Source: Asterochloris sp. CNOR1
Taxonomy: Eukaryota; Chlorophyta; Trebouxiophyceae; Trebouxiales; Trebouxiaceae
Reading direction: 5' to 3'
Assembly (NCBI GenBank): GCA_963969365.1
Contig: OZ017748.1
Span: forward strand, 1,798,001-1,862,000
DNA length: 64,000 nt
Numbering within the stretch: the first letter of the stretch is position 1; every line of letters begins with the position of its first letter. Shown in pieces: positions 34,644-46,705 of this stretch. The translations under genes were made by a program, and so were the position numbers. The notes beneath the pieces are model-generated. The model was not told the origin of the DNA. It saw nothing but the letters and a program-made list of their open reading frames with translations, and did no database searches.

Positions 34644-34994
34644 TGGCCGCTGCTGGCAGGACATTGCGGCAGTGCCAGGTGGCTGCAGCAGCATGGCTAT
34701 GAGCTGCAGCGCAATCCCTTAGACTTCAGCCTGCACCGTGCTAGGACGCTCCCCCTTCCCTCTTCAGACAATTCTTCGACATCATGCACATAGGAACTGA
34801 TTGCCCAGCGCCCTGCTGCAGTGTGGCACCCTCATATTGACAAGGTGCCAATTATGAGGCATGCCTTTAGACTCTTATGCATGTTCCCGATTTCTGCTTG
34901 ATCATATGAGTGAGCACTGAGTGATTGATGCGCGGCATGGACTTTCTGCCAGGCACCTGAGTAGTTCAAGACTCCGAAAGGTGCTCAGAGCGAC
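34644..34994 (+). other. Intergenic between kinase and PI-PLC-X genes
   Basis: About 350 bp of unremarkable sequence, tandem gene arrangement. I see no TGTAA poly(A) word, repeat, RNA gene or clear promoter motif. Confidence 0.4.
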
Positions 34995-37900
34995 ATGCTC
35001 TTTGCGTGCGTACTGCTTGCTGCCTGGTGCTGCAGGCGAGCAGCCTGCCACCTGCAGCAGGCTCTCTTGCAAAATCCACAAGTTGCACAGCGTAGGCCAG
35101 CATACTCAGGAGACCGTTCATGTGCACCTCTCGATCAGATACCAATACAGGGCGCAAATCTGACTGTAGAGGAGCTGCAGCTACTGCCTGACATTTGCTG
35201 GCCCCTCAATCAAGAGCTGCCCACGCCTGTCCCTGACTCTGGCGCCAGAGGGGTACCTGCTGGAGTGCAGTGCGATGTAGTCCCCTGGTGAGCAACAGCA
35301 AACATCTTTGGCTGAGTGCCATGACGTGGCATCCTCTTTGAACAATGTGCTTGAACAGGCACTCTTCAGTGCATTCAGCTTGCAATGCCGCGCTGCATTC
35401 TGCATCTCTGCTGATGCATTTGCTGTTCAGGTGTGATGAGGGAGGGCATTGCACAGATGTATGCAAGCGGGGCTCGGTCCAGGTTGACGAGTGGCTCCAG
35501 CACAGCATTCAAACACAGGTCTGCCCAGTCAGTGCTGCAATGTCCAGCTCAGGCCAGTGCGTCCTGCTTGAGTGGCAATCACAAAGATGTGCAAGCCAGC
35601 CTGAGAGTGGCCGCTGCAGACGTTTGCCTGCACCATGCTGCGATGCAGCCTGAGCAGACTTGAGAGGCATGCCAGCCTGGGAGTAGTGGCTGCAGCTGTA
35701 CTGCCTTTCCGGTGCTTTAGCAGCAGCAAACAAATCTTCAGCCTGGGCACTGCTGCTGCAGCTGGGCCTGTCGAGGCGTCTGCCATTTTGCTATGCCCCA
35801 TTGCTGGGCACCCACAACAGTGGTATCACCCTGGCAGACGGCTATGGCAACCTGGACCCCCAGTTTGGTGACTACTTTCAATGGATCAAGTGGGTGGTGA
35901 GTGCCTGGCCTGCTCTGCTTTCATCACTGCGTCTGGACATGGTGGGCCCCACTGCCTAGGCAGTGCCCTTCGTGACAATTTCTGCTTGCATGTGTGTCAG
36001 ACTGGCCAGGCTGCCTGCCAAACCTGTTTGCTGCCTCAATGGGTGCTCGTCATGCATTGGGCAACCCGCCTGGTGCTGCCCTGTGGGGCTTGATTGTGCT
36101 GTGAACCCCCCGGGGTGGCTGCTGCAGGCCACAGACCCTGGTACCCTCAGAACAAACGACCAGTGGTTCAGCCTGACTGACCAGATGCAGCTTGGCGTCA
36201 GAGTACTTGAGCTCGACACGCACTGGTTTGCGGTGAGTGCCCCGAACCTCCTACAATTTGCATGCTAGCTTGAGACTTGCATTCTGGGCCTCTACACAGT
36301 CGAGCTCAGTGAGGGGCTAAAGCTGCCAGCTGAAACGCCTAGGTTGGCTGTGAGTTTCAAATCCTGCAGTGCTCAAGTGGTGCAGCTGGCAGGGGCCGCC
36401 ATGTTGTCGTTGCGCCTGCCTGGCAGTAGCCTGCAGTACTGCACACCTTGATTGCCTGACTGGGTGCTGCAGGGGGACCTTAGAATTGCGCACTGCGGAG
36501 GGTACCACTCAGATTTTGACACGCTGATCAAGGCCATCAACGTGATAGCCAAGCTGCTGCACCTGGACATCAGGTGGGTCTGGTCAGAGATATGCTTGGC
36601 ATAGGCAGCCATGTGGCCAGGGTCTCAGGATGGCAAGGGGGCGCCAAGCCCTGCTGCTGGATGAGTGACTCGACGTCTGAGAGCAGTCCTGCCAAGTGTG
36701 CCAGCCAGCATGCTGCAAGGCTCTGCCTGAGCCAGACGTGCAGCTGAGCTAGGCTGTGGCAGAAAGTCTCCTTTGGCCATGAGCCCCACAGCTACAGGAG
36801 ACCTGCCTGCTGCCACAGCCGGGGCAAAGAGTGTGTGACCAGCCTGAGTATCTGGGGGTGCAGGGGCCCATGTGCACCTGGGATGCTGCTGCAGGTGAGG
36901 CGGTGAGACCATCTGGTGCGGTTTCAGCGCCAGGAGCATATCCAGCAACAGGCAGCTGCAGCCTGGTCGGTGGTCGCTGCTCACGAGGGAGTGTCTCTGC
37001 TGCCGTAGGTGGGACAGCGAAACCATTGGGTGCGAGCCCAGCCTGAGCAGCATCCCTGTCAAGGACCAGAGGACCCTGACCTCAGCACTGGAGGAGGTGC
37101 GGGACTGGCTGGACCGCCCGGGCAACGAGCGCGAGTTTGTGGTCATGTTCTTCGATGATCAAGAGGATCTGCAGGCCTGGGTGAGCACGCAACGGGTGCC
37201 TATGACAACGGCGTGACCACAGATTGGGGCTTGGTTTGTTGCAGCACCAGCATAATTGGGAAAGGGGCTGACTACAGCCGTGACCCAGGTGAGGTGAGCA
37301 GAGCCCCGCTGGCCTAGATGAGCTTTCAGTGGCCTGCTTTGAAGGGCTGGGTACCTGTGATGATGCCCGCACAATGTGTGCGTGCAGTGATCTGCCCAGC
37401 TGAGCTTAGCAGGCTCTTCAGCGGCTGGCGCGCAGGGTTGTGCACAGGAGCTGTGCTTTCGCCGGCTGCCGTGAGCAGTCTGCAGCAATTAGCCTTGACC
37501 AGCTTGGCTGTCTGCAACCTCTCTGAAGACGAATCTGCAGAGATGAGCTTGTGGAGACAGCACCAAATCTGCTGAGCATGCACTAATCTGGTCGGGTGCA
37601 TCCCTCGCAGCCCATCTGAGCGCAGGGCCAGGCCTTGTTCTGAGTCTGCCGTCACCTCTTCTCAAGCACTGCAGGAGGACGGTGTTCAAGCTGCCGAGCC
37701 AGGACGTATCGCTCTCCTGAAGTATGGTCTGAGAACCTGCTGAGACCACTTCAATGCGCCAACCTGCAGGAGAGAGAGCCAGATTCCTCACCAGCTTTGC
37801 TTTTAGCAGAAAGCATTTGCTCCAGGCCTTGGCCCCCCACCTCCACCAGGGGGTGGTGCCCAACCTGCTGAGCCGTGTGCAGGAGGTGATTCCTCTGGAG

Positions 37901-39778
37901 CACCTGTGGGGCCCTGCTGAGGCAGTCTTCTGAGCGAACCCTGCCTCAAACCCCTGCAGGAGATGGTGCCCAACCTGCTGAGCCGCGTCCAGGAGGTCTT
38001 TCCCCTGGAGCAGATCTGGACCCCACCTGACATGGAAGTTGTGCAGTGGACCTGGCCCTCCATAGATGAGCTGGTGGACGTGCACAAGAAACGAGTCATG
38101 TTCCTCAGCGGTGTCGACTACGGTCGCGAGATGAACGGTGTCGTCTTCAGCAAGTGAGCATTGAGCGGACTAGCAGCACCATGAAGACAGCGCTCTGCGG
38201 GGCCACAGCAAGTCCAGGCAGCCTGGCTGGGGTCTGTATCTGTGTGCCATCACGTTGCAGCAAGAAGACTGTCTGTGCTGCGCTGTTGCCCCGACCTGTG
38301 CCCTATGCGACCAAACAGCACATGTGCCAAACTGTGGAGTGCTAACCACTTCTTTTGTCTGCCTGAATTAAGCCTGCTGCTGTCCACAGGGGCGCTCAGA
38401 TCTGTGACTGGGCTGAACCTGGATTGAAGCTGTGGGGCCCAGGGTGTCAGGTCAACTGGGGAGGGGGCAGCCATACAGGCACCATGCAAGGCCAGATCCT
38501 GCGTGTGATCAGCTGTGAGCTGACCTACGGACCCATGAACTGCGACTTTGCCTGGGGCCTGACAAATGAGTGAGTTCAAAGATATACACTGCTGCTTTGC
38601 CTGGGGCCCGCTGAGGCAGGGCTTGCCATGGGAGTGACCAACCAGTCGTCTGGAACATCCTGCACCCCCTTTGATGCCAGCTTGAGGCGTCGCTGGGCTG
38701 ATGCATGCAAAGGTTCCTGAAGGCACCGCCTGCAAAAGATACTTTGCTGTAGGGGAGCTGGCTCCTCCTGTGCTGCTGCCTTTGGCCACAGGTCAGTGCC
38801 TCTGCTGACCACTCCAGGCAATACCAATGCCTGCAGCCCCATTGATGTGCAGTAGCACTGCAGGCTGGGCCTCATGGTGCTCTTATAAGCGGCATCTGCT
38901 TGCCAGCCGCTGCTGTATGATACCACTGCCAGACGAGTCGTGCTGCGCCTTGATCACCTCTTCTTGTTTCATCCCCGCCTCATGTTGCTGCAGGCCTCTA
39001 CTCGATGAGGCGACCCTACCTGATATATCGCTCTGCGCCTTGAACATGCCATCCCCTGACCTGCTGACTCCATCCAAGGTGGCTGCCACCATCTGGAGCT
39101 GGGCGCCTGGGCACCCCATGAAGCCCTACGCAGCGCAGTGGTGGCTGCACAGTGCAGTCTTGAGGCTGCGGGATGCGGTTAAGGGCGCCTGGCGGGGCCA
39201 GGAGACTTTGGTGAGTCGAGCTGCACTTGGAGTGCAGTTGTGGCTGAGACACAGGCCTGAATGTGTTGCCCACACTCTGGCCCAGGCACCCTTTGTCTGC
39301 CGCCCTTGGGCAGCTATAAGGGTAGGGTTTCCTGACAGTCAATCAAAGGATGACATGCCAAAGCTGACGTCCCTGATCCCCTGCTGTGCAGCCCCAATGC
39401 ACTGCCATTAGTGCTGCTGATGGGCGGTGGCGGGCTCGCGACTGCAAGGCGTCGCTGCCTACAGCCTGCAGAGCCCAGGATGGCTCCTCGTGGCAGCTTG
39501 GTGCTGGCAGCAGGGGCAAGTGCCCTGCTGGCTTTGCACATGAGGCGCCCCACCATGCCAAAGAGAACACCATGCTGCAGAGTGCAGTGCAGCAGAGCCA
39601 GGCAGAGGAGGCATGGCTTCCAATACAAGGTCAGCAGCCGCTGCCATTGATGTCTGACAATGCTTCTGACACCAAGCAGATTGACCAACATTTGTACCCT
39701 GCTGCAGGGCCAAAGTGGCAAATCCCATCCATGGCCATGCTGCAAGGCAATGGCTCCTCTTCCCATCACCTTTTGTAA
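34995..39778 (+). CDS. Secreted PI-PLC X-domain-containing phosphodiesterase
   Basis: Member of the plant/algal PLC-like phosphodiesterase family (TIM-barrel X domain without the Y, PH and C2 domains). Exons: 34995-35287, 35431-35518, 35762-35896, 36128-36232, 36473-36573, 37009-37180, 37960-38153, 38390-38569, 38994-39210, 39392-39778; 623 aa, or 597 aa if an in-frame 78-nt intron (39630-39707) is also removed. Residues 1-18 form a signal peptide (LFACVLLAAWCC). The X domain begins LLGTHNSGITLADGYGNLDP (catalytic His145), then QLGVRVLELDTHWF, RIAHCGG (second His, about 214), REFVVMFFDDQ, KKRVMFLSGVDYG. The C-terminal portion (CTAISAADGRWRARDC, SLPTACRAQDGSSW) is the Trp/Cys-containing module seen after the barrel in this family. 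Substrate is unknown; the secretory route is inferred. TGTAA at 39828-39832 fits a poly(A) signal. Confidence 0.88.
37671..38025 (+). repeat. Three-step decay series of an exon start (PI-PLC exon 37960-38153)
   Basis: The functional acceptor/exon start at 37955-38022 (GGTGCCCAACCTGCTGAGCC, GTCCAGGAGGT, CCCCTGGAGCA) is copied at 37852-37917 with GGTGCCCAACCTGCTGAGCC intact, GTGCAGGAGGT and TCTGGAGCACC. A third, more decayed copy lies at 37671-37740 (GCAGGAGGACGGTGTTCAAG, CTGCCGAGCCAGGACGTATC). The middle copy still reads VVPNLLSRVQEVIPLEHLWG in frame but is followed by a stop, so it looks like a dead or alternative exon. Confidence 0.85.
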
Positions 39779-39827
39779 AATCCATTGGCGTGATTTACAT
39801 GTTGGCACTGCTCAGATTTTGCAAAAC

Positions 39828-39832
39828 TGTAA
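39828..39832 (+). terminator. TGTAA poly(A) signal, PI-PLC gene
   Basis: TGTAA, the chlorophyte polyadenylation word, lies 50 nt after the stop codon at 39776-39778. Confidence 0.6.
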
Positions 39833-39959
39833 ATGAGTACTGACACAGCTGGTCAAGTAGATGAAGGCAACAGGACAACAACGCATGTAAGAAAGGGATG
39901 AAGCCAGAAGTACGTGCCAGTCATACATTGGGTTAAGCAAATGCTAAGGGAGGGAAGGT

Positions 39960-39964
39960 ATTAC
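39960..39964 (-). terminator. TGTAA poly(A) signal, bZIP gene
   Basis: TGTAA on the minus strand, 36 nt downstream of the bZIP stop codon (40000-40002). The two convergent genes thus have signals about 130 bp apart. Confidence 0.55.
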
Positions 39965-39999
39965 ACAGGCTCAGTATGCAGTGCCACGGGCATGCTGAT

Positions 40000-42900
40000 C
40001 TATTTTGCCATTTCAAGGAAACAGCTCTGCCCAGGAGGGCAGTTAGCTCTGATGGAATCACACAGCTCCACAAAGCTGTCGCGCCTAGAGCACAGGGTCT
40101 GGCAGTCAGGCTCGCCGGCCAGCACTGCCACAGCATCAGCGAGGCCCACCATGTCCATTGCACGAGGGTATGCCAGGACCTGTGCCTCGGCAACCTGTAG
40201 CAGCACATGTTTGACCTGAGCACAGGTTGGGTGCAAGACCTCTACCCCAAGTGCAGCAGTGGCACTCTGAAGACATGATGGTTCCAGGGTGGACCTACAG
40301 ACCCTTCATGGCAACGGACCAGGAACTTTGAACAGCGGCACATGTCAACAAATGCCCACCTGCATGGGGGTGAGGCAACGACAGTACATGTCGCCCTTGA
40401 AGTTTTTCCATTCCGCCTGCACAACAAACAGAGCAGGAGCGCAGGTGAGCTTGATGTCTAGGGCTGGGCAGATGAGTGAGCCAAGGATCAAGGGTTTGGC
40501 AAGGCCGACAGCAGGGCTGAGATTTCACACATCTCTCTCAAGGTTTGACTTGGGACGTATGCACGATCCTGCAAGCAATACCTCTTACCATTTCCTGTGT
40601 TAACAACTCCTGCATGAGCTGCGACGCCTTGGCAGCAGCCACAAAGCTCAGGGCAGCGTCCTCGGCACTCTGTGTCTGCTCCTGCGCCACCTGCAGCAGA
40701 TGAGAATCACTAGGCATTGAGCGACCAGGAGCAACCAGCAGGAGTCAGCATTGGATATAGCAGCACAGAGCATTCAGGGGGAGCAACCAGGAGGACTGAT
40801 CAGGGGTACTGAGCAAACAGAAGGAGCCACCAGGGGGAAGCCTCAGCAATCAGTACAGCACCAGGGTGGTCGCCATTTCCGAGCAGGCAGTGTGAGACTG
40901 CGCCCTGCTGCAACTCGCGTGGCAGGCAGATGCAGGGGTGCAGACTGGAAGGCTCTGTAGCAGGGTGGGCAAGGAAGCCTGGGGCGCACCTGATTCAGCA
41001 GGCTGCAGATGCGCCTCCGCTCACTCAGCATCGGGTTGACCGCCCTCAGGTACCGCCGCCGCGCTGCTAGTATCATGGCTCGCTGCTCCTGGGTGAAATG
41101 CAGGTGGGCCTGCAGAATGCAACGCGCAGGCTGAGCGGCACAGCCTCTTTAGGGGTGCAGCTCTGCTGATGCTGAGGTAACTCTTGTGGCAGCCCACAAA
41201 CAATGTGCCCATGCATGAGGCAGGTCTTCAGGGATACCGCCATGGGCTGCTGGCAGCGCCCCTGCCAACCAGCACGGCGGTATCTGTTGAAGCTGGCAGC
41301 ATGGGAAAGTGATGCGGCATGTGTGAACCGGGGTGTGGACAGCAGGCATTAAGAGGCACACCACCCCACTGGGTCAGAGCTTCAGAGGTTGCAGGACAGC
41401 ACAATGGCTGGGTAAGTGATCTGGGACTGTTGAAACTGCCAATATATAGCTTCCAGCATGCAGGGAGCCACATACCTGGCCAGTGCGGTCGCAGTTCAGC
41501 GCCACAGCATGCAGGCAGGCTCATGCGGGGGGAGCAATCAGCTGCGCAGCCGACCTCTTGCAAAGCAAGAGGCACAGGATGGCTCACCGCCAGCTGGGTC
41601 AAGGGCGCGCTGTCTTTGGCACCCTCCTCCAGCTTTCCATACAGCAGCTGCCTCATCTTGATGCTGTTGCTGTCATAGGTTGCAGCTGCGGCCCACACAG
41701 CAAACTGGGTCACTGTGCCCTCGATCTCCCGGCCCGCAGGGGAGCGCTCCTGTCCATTGGCCTCAGCAAGGAGCTCCGCGAAGCGATTGACGAAGGCCTG
41801 AGGGACACGGGGTGCACTTCTGACCAGAGGGTTCTCTTGTGCTTCTGGCGTTGGATCTTGCTAGGTTTTCAGGAAAATCCTGGTGTTGGAGGCCTGGTGC
41901 TGGAGGCCTGTTTGTTCGCAAGGCTGGCAAGAAGATCTGGGATGCATCTGCAGGCCCTGGAGATGGCGCCCTCCAAATGGGGGCCCTCACATAGTAGGCC
42001 TGCTTGCGCTATTGCAGGGACCAAGCAAGATTGGCAGCAATCTTTTCCAAGGTAGTCCTTGTCATCTCTCACCAGCTTGGTCCTGGTGACCCTAGCACAT
42101 GACAGCCTCAGCAAGCGCTCGTACCTTATAGGTCTGCTTGTGCTCCTCAATACTCATGTCAGCCAGCTCCCCCAGAGTCCACAGCTGGGGCTTGGGCCCC
42201 ATGACTGTCACAGTGATGAAGGCATTCGGGTTCCAGCCCATGCCTGGGGAAAACGCCACCATCTCCCTGCCACTGTTCAAAGGCGCCTTGGGCGGCTGTG
42301 GCAACAAGGATCAGACTCTCTCAGTGTGGCCTTAGCAGGTGTTTGGTGGGTGCAGTGAGTGCAGGTGGGCGGCCTCAAGTGTTGTCCAGATGCGCTACAC
42401 GCAGCATGCTGGTGCGCCCAGGGTCAGCAGACTGGCCTGGTATGCAGCAGGGCAGACAGGGCGGGCTCTCAGGCTGCAGGCGCACCAGGCAGTAACACTA
42501 CAGACATGGGCCAGCAGAGCACTGTGCTGATGTAGCTGCCACAGTCCCCCTGGGGCTCCCAGCAGGGATGGAGCTGCTGGGTGTCAAGCGACCCTGTGCG
42601 CTGTGCTGCAGCAGCGCCGGCCCACCTCTGGATTCTTGGAGCCCCTGAGCACGAGGGCCTTCTCCAGGAGGGCAGTGCGGGAGGTCAGAGTTTCGTTCAG
42701 GCGCTGCGCCTCCTGCAGCTGCTGCTGCAGGGCCTGCATCTCCTGCTGCTGCTCCTGCTGCTTCACCTGAGCAGGCACAGGTTTGGAGCTCTGAGAAAAT
42801 CCCTGTCATGCTGTAGTGCCAGCAAGCAAGAACAGCCTGCAACTCCTGCACGTCCTGTTGCTGCATGCAAGCCAGCACAGCGATGTACTTCATGTTGTGC

Positions 42901-44209
42901 AGGCAAGAGTGTAATGAAAGACACACCAAGGCGCTTTTGAGGGCCATGACTTGTTGCACCTCTTTGCAGGCTGGGCAGATGCCACATACACATCGGGGGT
43001 GGTGGACCTTCAAGAAGTGCACATGCAGGAAGCAAGAACAATGCAGAAGCGGGGGCTACCAGGTCTGAGACTCTGGCAGGTAAACGTGCACACCTTGGCC
43101 TTGGCCCTGTGCCGCTGCTGCGCCTGGCGGTTCTGCTCCTGCTTGCGCAGTGCCTTGCTCTTCCCGTTCAGAGCCTGCAGCAGGTCCTCTGTGCGGCTAT
43201 CTTCGCTGCTGCTGGAGTGCTGGTGCACAGGCGGGGCTGCCTGGCTACCCAGGCTGCCTGCAGGCAAGGGCGCATCATGCATCTGGTCAACCTGTTTGCC
43301 AGCTCAACACGGCACCACATGACATGAATGCTGCAGACTTGCCACTGGACAGTGACGCACTAAAAGCTGCCCTGCCAGTCACGAGAGTTGTACGAGGGCT
43401 GCCTTACTGCCCAGACTGGCAAGAGGCAGAAAGTGCTCTTGCCCCCTTGACTGGCCAGCCTTGCCAGTTGCAGCAAGCACAGGCACAGCAGACCTCCAGC
43501 GAAGACCAAAAGCAGTTCAGTTGTTCAGCCTTGAAAGTTCCCTTAGATCTATCCATCTATGGGACATGGCACACGCAAGTGCAGCGTACCAAGGTTTTGC
43601 TGCCCCAGCAACGAGCCCAGCATGTCCTGCCCAAGCCAGGCACCTCCCGCCTGCTTTTCGGCGATCGCCCCAGCACCACCACCTTTTCCTGCGCTGAATG
43701 GGGACACAGGAGCCTGCTGCTGCTCCATAGGCAGGCTGACGACTGGAGGGAGGCCTGTGAGCTGCAGACCTGGCACGCCTTGCATGCTGGGCAGGGAGGC
43801 AGGATCCAATCCCAGGCCGTGGTCTGCAGGTGCAAAACGCTGTCTTCACAGCCCTGCAAGTGGCTGGGTGCTGCTTGTGCGGCTTGTGGAGGCAGGGCGC
43901 ACCAGGACCTGATGCCATGGGTCCTGTGTAGGTCTCCTTCAAATTGTTGCTGTCTGGCATCATGAAGGATCCACTGCTGAGGAAGTCCAGATCAGCATCT
44001 GTGCCCAGAAGCATATCAAGTTCTCTGCCCTGAGCTGACAAGTTGGGAAAGTCCAGTGCAGCTAGGGACTGCATTGAGGGCCCCTGTAGGCCTTGAAGGC
44101 CGCAGACAATCGAACTGGAAGTTAAGCCTCTGGCTGAAGTAATATTTGTTAGAGTCCTCACCAGCTGGAGCACTCTGAAAAAGTCAAATTCGAAGGACTG
44201 ATGCTGCAT
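40000..44209 (-). CDS. bZIP transcription factor with long C-terminal domain
   Basis: DNA-binding regulator. Eleven exons in phase: 44162-44209, 43909-44068, 43590-43823, 43094-43257, 42626-42766, 42125-42295, 41588-41797, 40990-41109, 40589-40690, 40360-40416, 40000-40215; 540 aa. The acidic/hydrophobic N-terminus (MLLGTDADLDFLSSGSF) resembles an activation region. The basic region is about residues 184-202 (KQEQNRQAQQRHRAKAK, with the N-x7-R signature), followed directly by a Gln-rich leucine-zipper coiled coil (about 203-245; MQALQQQLQEAQRLNETL). The intron at 42767-43093 falls exactly between basic region and zipper. The rest is mostly helical (FVNRFAELLAEANGQE, AILAARRRYLRAVN-like, MVGLADAVAVLAGEPD), a type seen in algal bZIPs of unknown partner. 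Divergent from the next gene with 152 bp between starts; the promoter contains a bZIP-type site. Confidence 0.88.
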
Positions 44210-44361
44210 AGCAGCGGAGAGATGACGTCTCCATCGCGGCAGAGCAGGGCGTCGAATTTGCGCAGTACTGCAGGCAGCACTCAGCCTGAGCGCTCGCTGT
44301 CCCCACTGCAGAGGCGGTCTGCGGAGGCTGGCTTCCTTGAGGTGTGTGCTACTCTGACGAC
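44210..44361. promoter_or_regulatory. Compact bidirectional promoter with GACGTC bZIP-type element
   Basis: Only 152 bp lie between the bZIP ATG (44207-44209, minus) and the next ATG (44362, plus). At about 44219-44228 is GAGATGACGTCTCC, holding the palindromic GACGTC core and a TGACGT half-site, the classic class of bZIP-bound ACGT elements. No TATA box seen. Confidence 0.6.
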
Positions 44362-45858
44362 ATGGCTCACGTTGCCAAGTTTCAGCCACCACAAAACATA
44401 TATGCTCTGCAGATTTACCCCCGCAACAGTACCAATGCGCCGCGCCTATTGACCCAGCTTAATGAGTTGCTGGCCAGCAAGCAGAGGGAGGCTGAGAAGG
44501 CTGCCTGCAGCCTCGGCCCCAGCCAGCGCTGTCAGGCAGCAGCTGCAAACCTGCAGCTTGAAGTCCACAGGCAGCTCTTTGACGCTTTCATTGCAGGCTT
44601 TGCATCCTACAGCCCCTTGCTGCTGCAGATCAAGGTGGGCACACAAGGCAGCTGCATTGTCACCATGTCAAATATGCTCAGACCCTGGATACGCATAACC
44701 CGAAATATGGACTGTTCCCGCCCGGGAAAGTCAGGGCTGCCGACGGCACCTTCTGAGCTTGGGCCTGCATGATACTTGCACCACAAACGCCGTGCTCTGT
44801 CCTTTGGGGGCGCCAGAGGGTTTCAGCCCAATTAGCGGACATTGTTCTGCCTTGCAGGATGCATATGAGGAGCGGCTAGATGCGTCCCTACAGTGTGGCC
44901 AGGACAACATGCACCTGAGGGCTGAGCTGGCCGCTGCAGCAGCAACCAAAGCCGGAGCCGTCAAGGCTGCTGGCAGGGAGGCGGCTGCTGAGATTGCTAC
45001 CTCACGAATGCAGCTGCAGCGCAGGTGTGCTCGTGACTTGCGATGTGGCATGCAGCTATGACTTCGCATGCCAGGCTCTGTTTGTGGAAATCCCGTCTCC
45101 ACAGACGGCCTCCTGCACCGAGCACAGCCCGAGCTACTGCAAGCCTGCCAGGCATGCCACCTGATGCATGGCTGGGTCAAGCCTCATTGGCTGACGTGTA
45201 ATGTTTCATCATGAAGCTGTGTCCAGCACCGTCAGCACAACGGCTTGACTGCCTGCCAAAAGCTAGCTTCGCGTGCCCTGAGATGCAGCACTCAAGCAGA
45301 TCCAAATCATCCTCCTGTGCTGACTGCTGCAGTGTCAATGTGCAGGCTTGTGGAGGAGCTTGAGAAGGCAAGCAAAGCCGAGTTGCGGGCTGGCAAGCTG
45401 GCCATGCAGGCTAAACAAAGCACGTAAGCCCGACAAGTCCAGCTTACACCCAGCAGACCCCCCACAGTATCTATGCATGCTGCCTGTGTGGCACTGCTGC
45501 TCCCTGAAGTCATTCAGTTGGCCATTGGACTGGCTGCATGCATGCTGCACACACCAGCTTGCACTGCTGCAGGGCCAACGTTACAGTGGCGCAGGCAGAG
45601 CAGGCACAACTACAGGAGCTGCTGGCTCAGCTCACTGCAGGCAAGGAAGCTGGGGCCGCTCAGCTGGCCAAATTGGAATCTTGGGGGCAGATCATGGTGG
45701 GGGGTGGTGGCCGGCCTGCAGCTGCCGCTGACACCGGCAGGCCATCAGCTGGGGCTGGCTCGGGAGACTCTGATGCTGCAGCACAGCATTCCCAATCCGG
45801 TGGTTCCCAAGCAGTGATTGGCGCATCTGGCAACAGAACCCTAGTGCCTGTTTCATAA
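44362..45858 (+). CDS. Coiled-coil protein with TSNAXIP1-like N-terminal domain
   Basis: Exons: 44362-44634, 44858-45024, 45346-45423, 45573-45858; 267 aa. The N-terminal part (QLEVHRQLFDAFIAGFASYS, PLLLQIKDAYEERLD) matches in pattern the N-terminal domain of translin-associated-factor-X-interacting protein 1, a family linked to ciliated cells and axonemes; this is pattern recognition and not verified. The rest is Ala/Glu/Gln-rich coiled coil (ELAAAAATKAGAVKAAGRE, AEQAQLQELLAQLTAGKEAG) with a low-complexity Gly/Ser/Ala tail ending LVPVS. The ATG at 44362 is the only one that keeps the exon open downstream. The 3' end is uncertain: an exon-like segment with reading DLQELRAAHVKLRRMK lies at about 46181-46228 and could belong to a longer isoform. 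TGTAA at 45968-45972 would fit the shorter form. Confidence 0.65.
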
Positions 45859-46705
45859 AAACATGTGAGCAGCCAGCCTGTGCAGCCTATGACCACCAGC
45901 ACTGACCCAGCATCAAAAAGCCCATGAGCGATGATGATCTTGCACCCAACATGGATCTGAGTGAGGCTGTAAAGTTCTGGTTGCCCCCCTGACGCACATG
46001 GCATTGATGCATCAGACAGTGCACTGCAGAGAGCCTGCCTCGCTCCTCTTGATGAATGACGTCAGATGCCCTGGCTGCATGACATGCTTAGAATGGCAGC
46101 ACTGCATACCCTCTTGCTTCGCAGCTGACTGCAGTCAGCCATGGTTCTAGGGTGTTGATCTTGCCTGTTGCTCAATCAGATTTGCAAGAGCTGCGCGCTG
46201 CCCATGTGAAACTGAGGCGGATGAAGGTCCTGTTGGTGACAAAGCCAGCCTCTGCCCTGGTTTGGCCCCCAGCAGAAATAGAGCTGAGCTAGCTGCCCTC
46301 ATGTCTCAACACACATGGAGGCAAAGCTTCTATCAAATGTCCCGCGAACCTGATGTGCAATGACGCATGAGGTTGCTGGGCTTGTACAGTGAGCACTGGT
46401 TGCTAGAGCAAGGCTATCATAATGTCGGATGCGGCAGAGATGAAGATGGCACACAATAGCCAGGACAAAGCCCCTAAAGGCTGGATTTTGCAGATTGCCT
46501 GACGTGTGCTTTCAATGCTGGGTTGTCTGCACACCTTGTAATCTTTGACAAGCGATATGAGTGTACAGCTAAAGTATGTCACAGCCATCCTTAGATGTGT
46601 CGACCTTGCAAGCATGCATGTAAGCATAGGCGAACCTGGGCCACTAAAGCGTGAATAGCTTATCATGATAAGCAAAAGTTGTGGTCAGCATGACAGACTG
46701 ATAAG
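45859..46705. other. Convergent intergenic region with a perfect palindrome
   Basis: About 850 bp between convergent genes. Contents I can support: TGTAA at 45968-45972 (plus); an exon-like coiled-coil segment at about 46181-46228 that may extend the left gene; and a perfect 16-bp palindrome at 46658-46673. Otherwise nothing recognised. Confidence 0.5.
46658..46673. repeat. Perfect 16-bp palindrome GCTTATCATGATAAGC
   Basis: Self-complementary over 16 bp, 33 bp beyond the TFIP11 stop codon, with a further GATAAGCTATC word at about 46700 overlapping the stop. Could form a hairpin in the 3' UTR or be a protein-binding site; function unknown. Confidence 0.85.

Noticed and set aside
37852-37917. 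Middle PI-PLC copy as a genuine coding exon
   Set aside because: No good donor follows before the in-frame stop, and the family alignment needs only one copy between the DLQAW and WTWPS segments.
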